Origin: Paludibacteraceae bacterium
GTDB taxonomy: Bacteria > Bacteroidota > Bacteroidia > Bacteroidales > Paludibacteraceae
Length of the DNA: 11,258 nucleotides
Reading direction: 5' to 3'
Assembly: GCA_904502115.1 (NCBI GenBank)
Contig: CAJGDW010000045.1
Location: forward strand, 1-11,258
Part shown: one piece after another, positions 1-6,367 of the stretch
Position numbering within the stretch: position 1 is the stretch's first letter
How the letters are laid out: every line of letters begins with the position of its first letter
Notes under the pieces: generated by a model
Databases searched by the model: none
What the model was told of the DNA's origin: nothing
The model's input: only the letters and a program-made list of their open reading frames with translations
Translations under genes and position numbers: made by a program

Positions 1-392
1 CCGTTTTCAAAATAGGTTTGCGCATAGTGTCCTGTAGCAATCTTATCAAATTCGTAGCCGTATTTTTCTACAAAGCTGCCAAATTTAATCAGGCGGTTGC
101 ACATCACATCGGGGTTGGGAGTTAAACCTTTACGCACCGTTTTGAGGGCATAGTCTACTACCCTTTCCCAATATTCTTTTTGAAGCGAAACCACCTCCAT
201 TTTTAGCCCGTATTTTTTGGCCACAAATTGGGTAATTTCAATGTCTTCTTCGGCAGTACAACCCATGTAACCATTCTCATCTTCCATACCAATGCGTATG
301 TAGAAAATGGTAGGATCATAACCCTGCTCTTTTAGTTGATGTACTACTACCGAGCTATCAACTCCGCCCGAAACCAAAGCCGCTATTTTCAT
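1..392 (-). CDS. mnmA: tRNA-specific 2-thiouridylase MnmA (N-terminal part, cut by window edge)
   Basis: MnmA activates U34 of Lys, Glu and Gln tRNAs with ATP and inserts sulfur to give the 2-thiouridine of the wobble base, in the cytoplasm. The first 130 codons are visible, starting at the ATG whose complement is at 390-392. They show the PP-loop SGGVDSS at residues 8-14, the CTAEED stretch at 45-50, the TPNPDVMCN motif at 91-99 with the expected catalytic Cys98, and TGHYAQ at 120-125. The second catalytic Cys and the C-terminal domains lie beyond the left edge. Only 3 bases separate it from the dnaJ stop, so it is the third gene of a grpE-dnaJ-mnmA unit. The order MnmA-type PP-loop, TPNPD..CN, TGHY fits MnmA rather than other PP-loop ATPases. 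Confidence 0.93.
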   Translation of the reverse strand, partial: MKIAALVSGGVDSSVVVHQLKEQGYDPTIFYIRIGMEDENGYMGCTAEEDIEITQFVAKKYGLKMEVVSLQKEYWERVVDYALKTVRKGLTPNPDVMCNRLIKFGSFVEKYGYEFDKIATGHYAQTYFEN

Positions 393-395
393 TTT

Positions 396-1532
396 TTATT
401 GGAAAAAGTTACGTTTTGCTGCATCTGTTGGACGATAAGTCGATGAATCTGCAGCCATTTTTTCAAACAATTCTTTATCGGCCGATGTTAACTTTTCTGG
501 AATGTAAACCCCAATGTTTACCAACAAATCGCCATTGCCATAACCATTAAGCGAAGGTAAACCTTTGCCCCGTAGGCGCAACACTTTGCCTGGTTGGGTT
601 CCTGCATCGATTTTAATTTTTACCTTACCATCGATGGTAGGAATTTCTACCGAGCCACCCAATACAGCGGTTGGCAAAGGCAACAACAAGTTGTATATGA
701 TATCGTTACCATCTCTAATTAAATCGGGATGACGTTCTTCTTCAATTAAAATAAGCAAATCACCACTTTGACCGCCGTTAGGAGCTGCGTTACCATAACC
801 ACGCATGGACAGTTGCATACCCTCTTGTACACCAGCAGGAATGTTCAGTGTAATGATTTCGTTCGAGTCAATCACACCCTCGCCATGGCATTTTTTACAC
901 TTTTGGGTGATGATTTTACCTTTACCACCGCAGTTAGGACAAACGGCTTCGGTTTGCATCATACCAAACAACGAATTGACGGTACGTACTACCCTGCCGG
1001 TACCTTTACAGTTAGGACAGGTTTCAAAATCCGATGCGCTTTCGGCGCCCGTACCGTTACAATCGGGGCAAACTACTTTTTTGCGTACTTTTATTTTCTT
1101 TTCTACGCCCGAAGCAACCTCTTGCAAGGTAAGTTTTACTTTTACGCGCAAGTTGGTACCACGTGGTGTTCCTGCCGAACGACTACGACCGCCGCCAAAG
1201 TGACCACCAAAAATGTCACCAAATTGCTCAAAGATGTCTTCCATAGAGAAGCCACCTCCGCCAAAGCCACCAAAGCCTCCAAAACCACCTGCACCAGATG
1301 CACCGCCCATGCCGGCATGACCAAATTGATCGTAGCGTTGGCGTTTTTGAGGATCGCTCAACACATCGTATGCCTCGGCCGCTTCTTTAAACATTTCTTC
1401 GGCCTTTTTATCACCTGGATTTTTATCGGGGTGATATTGAATGGCTTTTTTACGGTAAGCCTTTTTTATTTCGTCGGCAGTAGCTGTTTTGGCTACGCCA
1501 AGCACTTCGTAATAATCTCTTTTTTCTGCCAT
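396..1532 (-). CDS. dnaJ: Chaperone DnaJ (Hsp40)
   Basis: DnaJ is the co-chaperone that delivers unfolded proteins to DnaK and stimulates its ATPase in the cytoplasm. At 378 residues it has the full class I layout: J domain at about 5-70 with the HPD motif at 34-36; a Gly/Phe-rich linker at about 71-115; four CxxCxGxG zinc motifs at 155-162, 172-179, 198-205 and 212-219; and the C-terminal substrate-binding domains. The start is ATG, preceded by an AGGAG at 1542-1546 that overlaps the grpE stop codon. The gene lies 12 bases after grpE and 3 bases before mnmA, so it is probably co-transcribed from the promoter ahead of grpE. Nothing is missing. Confidence 0.98.
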   Translation of the reverse strand: MAEKRDYYEVLGVAKTATADEIKKAYRKKAIQYHPDKNPGDKKAEEMFKEAAEAYDVLSDPQKRQRYDQFGHAGMGGASGAGGFGGFGGFGGGGFSMEDIFEQFGDIFGGHFGGGRSRSAGTPRGTNLRVKVKLTLQEVASGVEKKIKVRKKVVCPDCNGTGAESASDFETCPNCKGTGRVVRTVNSLFGMMQTEAVCPNCGGKGKIITQKCKKCHGEGVIDSNEIITLNIPAGVQEGMQLSMRGYGNAAPNGGQSGDLLILIEEERHPDLIRDGNDIIYNLLLPLPTAVLGGSVEIPTIDGKVKIKIDAGTQPGKVLRLRGKGLPSLNGYGNGDLLVNIGVYIPEKLTSADKELFEKMAADSSTYRPTDAAKRNFFQ

Positions 1533-1541
1533 GGTTCTACT

Positions 1542-1546
1542 CTCCT
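1542..1546 (-). promoter_or_regulatory. Shine-Dalgarno-like AGGAG for dnaJ, overlapping the grpE stop
   Basis: On the minus strand the grpE stop TAG runs directly into TAGGAGAG. The AGGAG lies 9 bases before the dnaJ ATG. Other starts in this window have no clear Shine-Dalgarno sequence, as is usual in Bacteroidetes, so this one stands out. The overlap with the stop codon suggests translational coupling of grpE and dnaJ. Confidence 0.6.
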
Positions 1547-2093
1547 ATTCGGCTACCACTACTTTGGCATAACGAATCACTTTGTCGTGAAATGTATAAC
1601 CTTTTTGGGTGCAATCTATGATTTTACCTTTTAAACTTTCGTCACCTGCAGGGAACATCGAGATAGCTTCGTGTAAATCCATGTCAAAGTTTTGATCTTT
1701 GGTTTCCATTTCTTTTACACCGTTGCTATTTAAGAAGTTCACAAACTTGTTGTGAATCATAATAATGCCTTCTTTCAAAGGCGAATCTTCTTCGGGTAGA
1801 TGCGCCAATGCACGTTCAAAATCGTCAATAATGGGCAACATATCTACAAAAACACGCTCGCCGCTGTATTTAATAAGGTCGGCGCGTTCTTTTAAGGTAC
1901 GTTTTTTATAGTTCTCAAACTCTGCCATTAAACGCAAGTGTTGGTCGTTCAATTTTAAAATTTTGTCCGCCAAATCTTCTGCTGCAGTTTGTTCTGCAGT
2001 TGTTTCTGTGGTTTCGGTTGCTTGAGTTTCTTCTGCTGTGTTTTCTACGTTCTTTACTTCTTGTTCTTCAGCAGGTTTGTTTTCTTTCTTCAT
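1545..2093 (-). CDS. grpE: Nucleotide exchange factor GrpE
   Basis: GrpE releases ADP from DnaK and so resets the DnaK-DnaJ chaperone cycle. The protein of 182 residues has an acidic, Glu/Thr-rich N-terminal tail (about 1-40), a long helix with NYKKRT at 61-66 and LPIIDDFERAL at 86-96, and the conserved C-terminal wing with LHEAI at 140-144 and KGYTFHDKVIRYAKVVV at 164-180. The frame is open up to 2171, but the ATG at 2093 (MKKENK) is chosen. The extra upstream residues are hydrophobic and unlike GrpE, and that stretch contains the sigma-54-like promoter and half of a palindrome. The stop is TAG. dnaJ follows after 12 bases; no dnaK is in the window. Confidence 0.95.
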   Translation of the reverse strand: MKKENKPAEEQEVKNVENTAEETQATETTETTAEQTAAEDLADKILKLNDQHLRLMAEFENYKKRTLKERADLIKYSGERVFVDMLPIIDDFERALAHLPEEDSPLKEGIIMIHNKFVNFLNSNGVKEMETKDQNFDMDLHEAISMFPAGDESLKGKIIDCTQKGYTFHDKVIRYAKVVVAE

Positions 2094-2128
2094 GTCTATA
2101 TTGAGTTGATTTATTCCGATACAATTAC

Positions 2129-2144
2129 TGCAAAAACTGTGCCA
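2129..2144 (-). promoter_or_regulatory. Sigma-54-type (-24/-12) promoter before grpE-dnaJ-mnmA
   Basis: The minus strand reads TGGCAC, five bases (AGTTT), then TTGCA. This matches the RpoN consensus TGGCAC-N5-TTGCW at every fixed position, with GG and GC exactly 12 bases apart. Transcription would start near 2118, about 25 bases before the grpE ATG at 2093. A second, weaker possibility overlaps it: a Bacteroidetes -7 box TATTTTTG (complement 2143-2150), with TTG 18 bases upstream inside the palindrome. No RpoN or enhancer-binding-protein gene is in the window, so the assignment rests on sequence match and position. Confidence 0.6.
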
Positions 2145-2149
2145 AAAAT

Positions 2150-2181
2150 AATTAAGAAGTTGACATGTCAACTTCTTAATT
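2150..2181. repeat. Perfect 32-bp palindrome upstream of grpE
   Basis: The 16-base arm aattaagaagttgaca is followed immediately by its exact reverse complement, with no spacer. The core is TTGACATGTCAA. Its centre lies about 47 bases upstream of the predicted sigma-54 start and partly overlaps the alternative TAnnTTTG promoter. It could be an operator for a dimeric regulator, a cruciform or hairpin, or part of the repeat cluster that begins two bases further on. There is no T-run directly after it in either direction, which argues against a classical terminator. Confidence 0.8.
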
Positions 2182-2182
2182 T

Positions 2183-2253
2183 GGTGAATCGGTTAGTCGA
2201 CTAATCGACTAATCGGTGTTTTTGTATTTGATGAATCGTTTAGTCGTTGAATC
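2183..2253. repeat. 8-mer tandem repeats (gNNNaRTC family), two blocks
   Basis: Block one (2183-2214) is four 8-base units: ggtgaatc, ggttagtc, gactaatc, gactaatc. Block two (2230-2253) is three: gatgaatc, gtttagtc, gttgaatc. The first g and the terminal a-R-t-c are fixed while the middle three bases vary. The first block contains the 12-bp palindrome ttagtcgactaa (2193-2204). The same unit recurs in the other two long gaps of the window. Confidence 0.85.
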
Positions 2254-2260
2254 GCACCAC

Positions 2261-2285
2261 GGACGCACGAGCCGTGCGTCCCTAC
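2261..2285 (-). repeat. REP-like hairpin with GTAG head
   Basis: On the minus strand the tetranucleotide GTAG (complement 2282-2285) is followed directly by the stem ggacgcacg, a 3-base loop and the exact complementary stem cgtgcgtcc (arms 2261-2269 and 2273-2281). A GTAG (or GGAG) tetranucleotide at the foot of a GC-rich palindrome is the signature of REP elements mobilised by REP-associated tyrosine transposases (RAYTs). The stem is much more GC-rich than its surroundings. No transposase is in the window. Confidence 0.7.
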
Positions 2286-2371
2286 TTGCGACTTTATTCG
2301 CTTCGCTCATGAAGTCAGGCTTCGGTTCAGCATAGCCAAAATAAATTTTGTCTCTGCATTCACCTCGCACT

Positions 2372-2403
2372 GACTTTTGACCTTCGACTTTCGACTCTTG
2401 ACC
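2372..2403. repeat. 7-mer tandem repeat, GAC-initiated
   Basis: Four consecutive 7-base units, gactttt, gaccttc, gactttc, gactctt, are followed by a partial gacc. The consensus is GACYYTY with small changes between units. It lies 3' of yidC, whose stop is at 2419-2421. Between them is a small 5-bp hairpin (atcgc/gcgat, 2404-2416). The rest of the 325-bp gap 2094-2418 holds the other repeats and the grpE promoter; I see no gene in it. Confidence 0.75.
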
Positions 2404-2418
2404 ATCGCGTAGCGATTA

Positions 2419-4296
2419 TCAACGTCTTTTTTGTTGTTGTTTCATCATTTCGCGTTGGCGCGCCAATTGTTCTTTTTGCATTTGTTCCAGACGTGCCATA
2501 AAACCCGATTTCTTTTGAGGTTTGGCCGCATTGGCTTTTAGTTTTTCCAATAATTTTTCGTCGTTTACACTCATGCGGAAAATAAAGGTTTGCAACAAAG
2601 TAAGCAAAGTAGAAATCAAATAATAGTAGCTTAAGCCCGATGCATAGTCGTTAAAGAAGAACAAGAACATGATTGGCATTAAGTACATCATCCATTTCAT
2701 CATAGGCATTTGTTGTTGACCGGTATTTTGCGAATCCATGGTAATTTTGGTCGAAACAATATTGGCAATGGCCATCAGCAAACAGAACAAACTGATGTGG
2801 TTGCCATAATAGCTAGAAATAAATGGGATATGCGTATTCCAACTAACAATTGCATCGTACGACGAAAGGTCGTCTGCCCACAAGAAACCTTGTTGACGCA
2901 ACTCGATAGCTGCAGGGAAGAACACAAACAAAGCAAACAAAATAGGCATTTGCAATAGCATTGGCAAACAACCACCCATTGGGCTCACCCCTACTTTACG
3001 ATACAAGGCCATGGTAGCTTGTTGGCGTTCCAAAGGTTTATCTTCGGGTATTTTAGCATTGATTTTCTCTATTTCTGGACGTAAAACGCGCATTTTTGCG
3101 GTTGACATGTACGATTTGTAGGTAAATGGCAACAAAATAAGTTTTACAATCAAGGTTAATAAGAAGATAATCAAACCATAGTTATTGATAAAACTCCCCA
3201 AGAAATTAAAGATAGGAATAATTAGGTATTTGTTAACCCAACCAAAAATACCCCATCCTAGTGGAATAAGTTCTTCTAAATCCAATTGATCTTCGCTGTT
3301 TTCGATATCATCGTCCATCGATGCTAACAATTGGTAAGAGTTAGGACCAAAGAAGTATTTTAGTTTAGTAGGTTGTTTACCAGTTATATCAAATCCACAC
3401 GAAGTGCTAATAGAACAATCTTTTAAGTAACCGTCGTTTTTGCTAACAAGCGATTCTACCTTAGGATTATTAAAGTAACTATCGGCAATAAGAATGCTAG
3501 AGAAGAATTGGTCTTTGCATGCAATCCATTTTACTCTACCCGATAACTCTTCGCGATCGTCTCCGTCGTTGCTTAAGTTATCTACATCATCGTCCCAGAA
3601 TTTGTAGTAAACGCCCGAGTAACGTCCTTCAAATTTCTTGCTACGTTCTTGTTGACGTACACTCATTTGCCATGACAAATCTAACTCTGTCATATTTCTA
3701 GATAGGTATTGCTCCATACCATTGGCTTTTATGGTCATATCTACCATGTAACTGCCGTTGGTTAATGTATATGCAATGGTTAAATACGAATCATTATCCA
3801 CAGGCAAATACATTTCTATCGCACTATCATTCAATTTTTTAGCATGAAAGAACAGTTCGTTAGATTCAACAATGCGATTGTCTGCTGTAATCAGTGTAAA
3901 TTGTGTTTTGGCATCGTTTTGATCAAATAGTACAAGGGGAGTTTTATTGTATGTTGTATATCCCTTTAACTCTACCGATGAAATGATTCCACCCTTGTTG
4001 CTTAGGGTTAGTTTAATAGAATCATTCTCGATGGTGTAGAATTCTTCTTGACCTTTTGTCAATTCTGTAAATACACCATAATCAAGTTTTTGTTCTTGCT
4101 TAATAGAATCGGCGTATGCTTGTGCTTGCGATGCTTCCAAGGCTTGCACAGCAGCTTGTTCTGCTTGTACTTGTTGAATAGAATCATTGTAAGCTTGTTG
4201 TGCTTTAATTTGCTCTTCTGATGGTTGGGTATACCACGAATAGCCAACTAAAATGGCTACGATTAATATAAATCCTATGATTGTATTTTTATCCAT
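2419..4296 (-). CDS. yidC: Membrane protein insertase YidC
   Basis: YidC inserts and folds inner-membrane proteins, alone or with SecYEG. The 625-residue protein has the Gram-negative layout: N-terminal membrane anchor (about 5-22), a large periplasmic P1 domain (about 75-320), then the conserved five-helix core from about 345 to 575. The core includes the hallmark MGGCLPMLLQMPILFALF at 440-457. The basic C-terminal tail (from about 577, ending KRR), rich in Lys, Gln and Arg, could contact the ribosome. Where E. coli YidC has the groove Arg366 this protein has Lys385, which keeps the positive charge. It starts 2 bases after the pyrG stop, so the two genes are co-transcribed. Two acidic clusters in P1 (DDDVDN, DGDD at about 235-247) are notable. 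Confidence 0.97.
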   Translation of the reverse strand: MDKNTIIGFILIVAILVGYSWYTQPSEEQIKAQQAYNDSIQQVQAEQAAVQALEASQAQAYADSIKQEQKLDYGVFTELTKGQEEFYTIENDSIKLTLSNKGGIISSVELKGYTTYNKTPLVLFDQNDAKTQFTLITADNRIVESNELFFHAKKLNDSAIEMYLPVDNDSYLTIAYTLTNGSYMVDMTIKANGMEQYLSRNMTELDLSWQMSVRQQERSKKFEGRYSGVYYKFWDDDVDNLSNDGDDREELSGRVKWIACKDQFFSSILIADSYFNNPKVESLVSKNDGYLKDCSISTSCGFDITGKQPTKLKYFFGPNSYQLLASMDDDIENSEDQLDLEELIPLGWGIFGWVNKYLIIPIFNFLGSFINNYGLIIFLLTLIVKLILLPFTYKSYMSTAKMRVLRPEIEKINAKIPEDKPLERQQATMALYRKVGVSPMGGCLPMLLQMPILFALFVFFPAAIELRQQGFLWADDLSSYDAIVSWNTHIPFISSYYGNHISLFCLLMAIANIVSTKITMDSQNTGQQQMPMMKWMMYLMPIMFLFFFNDYASGLSYYYLISTLLTLLQTFIFRMSVNDEKLLEKLKANAAKPQKKSGFMARLEQMQKEQLARQREMMKQQQKRR

Positions 4297-4298
4297 GC

Positions 4299-5903
4299 TT
4301 ATTTTTCAATTGCTGCTTTTACAAAGTTTACAAATAAGGGGTGAGGTTTCTCAATGCTGCTACGGTATTGTGGGTGGAATTGTACACCAATGTACCATTT
4401 TAGCGATGGAATTTCTAAAATTTCTGCCAAACCAGTTTCTGGATTTACGCCTGTAATGCGCATACCTGCTTTTTCAAAGGCATCTTTGTACGAATTGTTG
4501 AATTCGTAACGGTTACGATGACGTTCCGAAATAAGGGTTTTGCCGTAAATATCAGCTGCTTTGCTGTCTGCTAATAGTTCGCAGTCGTAAGCACCCGAGC
4601 GGATGTAACCGTCTTCTGACGAAACAACGGTTTGCGATTCAATAAGGTCGATAACGTTGTTCTTGGTTTGAGAATCCATTTCGGTAGAGTTGGCATCTTT
4701 CAATCCCAATACGTTGCGTGCAAATTCGATGGCCATGCATTGCATACCCAAAACAATACCCAAGGTAGGAATGTTGTTGTTGCGGCAGTATTCCAACGCA
4801 ATAATTTTGCCTTCTACACCACGTGGACCCGAACCAGGAGCCACCAAAACAGCATCCATGCCTTTAAGGCTTTCTGCAATGTTTTCTTGGGTTAGTTGTT
4901 CGCTTTGGAACGATACCAATTTTAGCACGCGGTTGTTGTAAACAGCAGCTTGCAACAACGATTCGCTAATAGATTTGTATGCATCTTGCAATTCAACATA
5001 TTTACCCACCAACGCTATTTTAACTTCTTCTTTTGCACTGTGTTTTTTGTCCAAGAAATTGTTCCATTTGGTCAAGTCAGAATTGGTTGCTTCTGGAGCA
5101 ATGCCCAATTTACGTAAAATAACCGCATCCAATCCTTGTTTTTGCATACGTAGTGGCACTTCGTAAATGCAAGGAGCATCTTTACATTGAATAACAGCTT
5201 CTGGCGATACGTTGCAGAACAACGATACTTTTTTGCGCATGTCTTCTGTAATATCATGCTCGGTACGCAACACCAATACATCGGGTTGAATGCCTAGTTC
5301 TTGCAATTTCTTAACCGAATGTTGGGTTGGTTTGGTTTTCAATTCTTTCGCAGCAGCCAAATAAGGAACGTAGGTAAGGTGTACGTTGATGCAATCACCA
5401 CCCAATTCCCATTTTAATTGACGCACGCTTTCCAAGAATGGCAACGATTCAATATCGCCTGCTACCCCACCAATTTCAGTAATCACGAAATCGTATTTCA
5501 TTTTTTGTCCTAGCAACAAAATGTTGCGTTTAATTTCGTCGGTAATGTGAGGAATAATTTGCACGGTTTTACCCATGTATTCGCCTTTACGTTCTTTGTT
5601 AATCACATTTTGGTAAATACGACCACTGGTAAGACTGTTGTTGCGAGTTGTTTCGATCGAAGTAAAACGTTCGTAGTGACCCAAATCCAAGTCGGTAACG
5701 TGTCCGTCGGTGGTAATGTAGCATTCACCGTGTTCGTAAGGATTCAATGTACCTGGGTCTACATTCATGTAGGGGTCGAATTTTTGGTTGGTAACACTAT
5801 AACCTCTTGATTGCAATAATTTGCCAATAGAGGCAGAGATAATTCCTTTTCCTAACGACGATGTTACACCGCCCGTTACGAAGATATACTTTGTTTTTCC
5901 CAT
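4299..5903 (-). CDS. pyrG: CTP synthase with an apparently inactivated glutaminase domain
   Basis: CTP synthase makes CTP from UTP and ATP, normally using ammonia released from glutamine by its own C-terminal class I amidotransferase domain. The 534-residue length is normal. The synthetase half (1 to about 275) keeps GGVTSSLGKG (11-20), the DPGTLNPYEHGE stretch (49-60), TDLDLGHYERF (70-80), GDIESLP (149-155) and KTKPTQHSV (189-197). In the glutaminase half the usual GICLGMQ is GIVLGMQ (382-388), so the nucleophilic Cys is Val384. The usual HPE triad segment is HPQ (510-512), keeping His510 but changing Glu to Gln512. The PGGFG-type oxyanion strand reads APGSG (355-359), and GGTMRLG reads DGYIRSG (431-437). 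SERHRNRYE (459-467) is kept. I infer ammonia-dependent synthesis or a repurposed domain; the identity as PyrG is secure. The GGTVGD segment of the synthetase site is also altered, to GGVAGD (145-150). Confidence 0.95.
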   Translation of the reverse strand: MGKTKYIFVTGGVTSSLGKGIISASIGKLLQSRGYSVTNQKFDPYMNVDPGTLNPYEHGECYITTDGHVTDLDLGHYERFTSIETTRNNSLTSGRIYQNVINKERKGEYMGKTVQIIPHITDEIKRNILLLGQKMKYDFVITEIGGVAGDIESLPFLESVRQLKWELGGDCINVHLTYVPYLAAAKELKTKPTQHSVKKLQELGIQPDVLVLRTEHDITEDMRKKVSLFCNVSPEAVIQCKDAPCIYEVPLRMQKQGLDAVILRKLGIAPEATNSDLTKWNNFLDKKHSAKEEVKIALVGKYVELQDAYKSISESLLQAAVYNNRVLKLVSFQSEQLTQENIAESLKGMDAVLVAPGSGPRGVEGKIIALEYCRNNNIPTLGIVLGMQCMAIEFARNVLGLKDANSTEMDSQTKNNVIDLIESQTVVSSEDGYIRSGAYDCELLADSKAADIYGKTLISERHRNRYEFNNSYKDAFEKAGMRITGVNPETGLAEILEIPSLKWYIGVQFHPQYRSSIEKPHPLFVNFVKAAIEK

Positions 5904-5935
5904 TATATTGTTATTTAATTATTTAGTCTATTGGA

Positions 5936-6367
5936 TTATTTTAGTAAGAACGAATCGACAATTTGTTGTAATTCTTCTTTGGTACGATACCCTTGTATGT
6001 ATGATATTTTTTCTTTGTTGATAAAATAAAGGGTAGGCATTGCCTTGATGCCAAACAAGCGTGATAAGTCGTGCTCTTCGTCTACATTGATTTTGTATAC
6101 CTTAAGTTTGCCTTTGTAGGCTTTTTGTAAGGCGGTTAGTTCTGGGTTTAACATACGGCATGGACCACACCATGACGCCCAAAAATCCAAAATAACAGGC
6201 ACATCCGATTTCAACACCACTTTTTGGGTATTTTTCTCATAATCCCACACCTTTTCTAAAAATTGTGCTTTATTAATGCTCTCTTGTGCCCATAAAGAAG
6301 CAACTGAACATAAAAGTAACCCTCCTAATAAGGCGATTCTTCTGCAACTAATTTTTGCTTTATCCAT
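5936..6367 (-). CDS. Exported thioredoxin-like protein
   Basis: A 143-residue thioredoxin-fold protein that probably reduces or isomerises disulfides outside the cytoplasm. Residues 1-27 form a signal peptide: basic KISCRR, hydrophobic core, and a likely signal peptidase I site after LWA before QES. The mature part has the thioredoxin fold with DFWASWCGPC at 61-70 (redox Cys67 and Cys70) and the cis-Pro segment MPTLY at 110-114. The start overlaps the 3' end of the upstream lipoprotein gene by 43 bases. It is kept because it is the only Met before a convincing signal peptide. pyrG follows after 32 bases with no obvious promoter, so an operon is likely. The WCGPC motif is that of thioredoxin rather than DsbA; the physiological partner is unknown. 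Cys20 lies in the hydrophobic core but has no good lipobox. Confidence 0.9.
   Translation of the reverse strand: MDKAKISCRRIALLGGLLLCSVASLWAQESINKAQFLEKVWDYEKNTQKVVLKSDVPVILDFWASWCGPCRMLNPELTALQKAYKGKLKVYKINVDEEHDLSRLFGIKAMPTLYFINKEKISYIQGYRTKEELQQIVDSFLLK

Noticed and set aside
768..1634. Long plus-strand open frame of 288 codons opposite dnaJ
   Set aside because: It is the antisense of the highly conserved dnaJ (and the end of grpE), is rich in Thr, Phe and Cys without domain sense, and has no promoter or family resemblance.
2094..2171. N-terminal extension of GrpE to an upstream ATG
   Set aside because: The extra 26 residues are unlike GrpE and are encoded by the predicted promoter and half of the 32-bp palindrome; the ATG at 2093 gives a normal GrpE.
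2150..2181. Palindrome as a simple intrinsic terminator for yidC
   Set aside because: The stem is AT-rich with no loop and no T-run follows directly, and it lies about 240 bases beyond the yidC stop, beside the grpE promoter.
4299..5903. pyrG as a pseudogene
   Set aside because: The frame is complete, length is normal, synthetase motifs are intact, and yidC follows 2 bases later; the changes are clustered at the glutaminase site rather than scattered.
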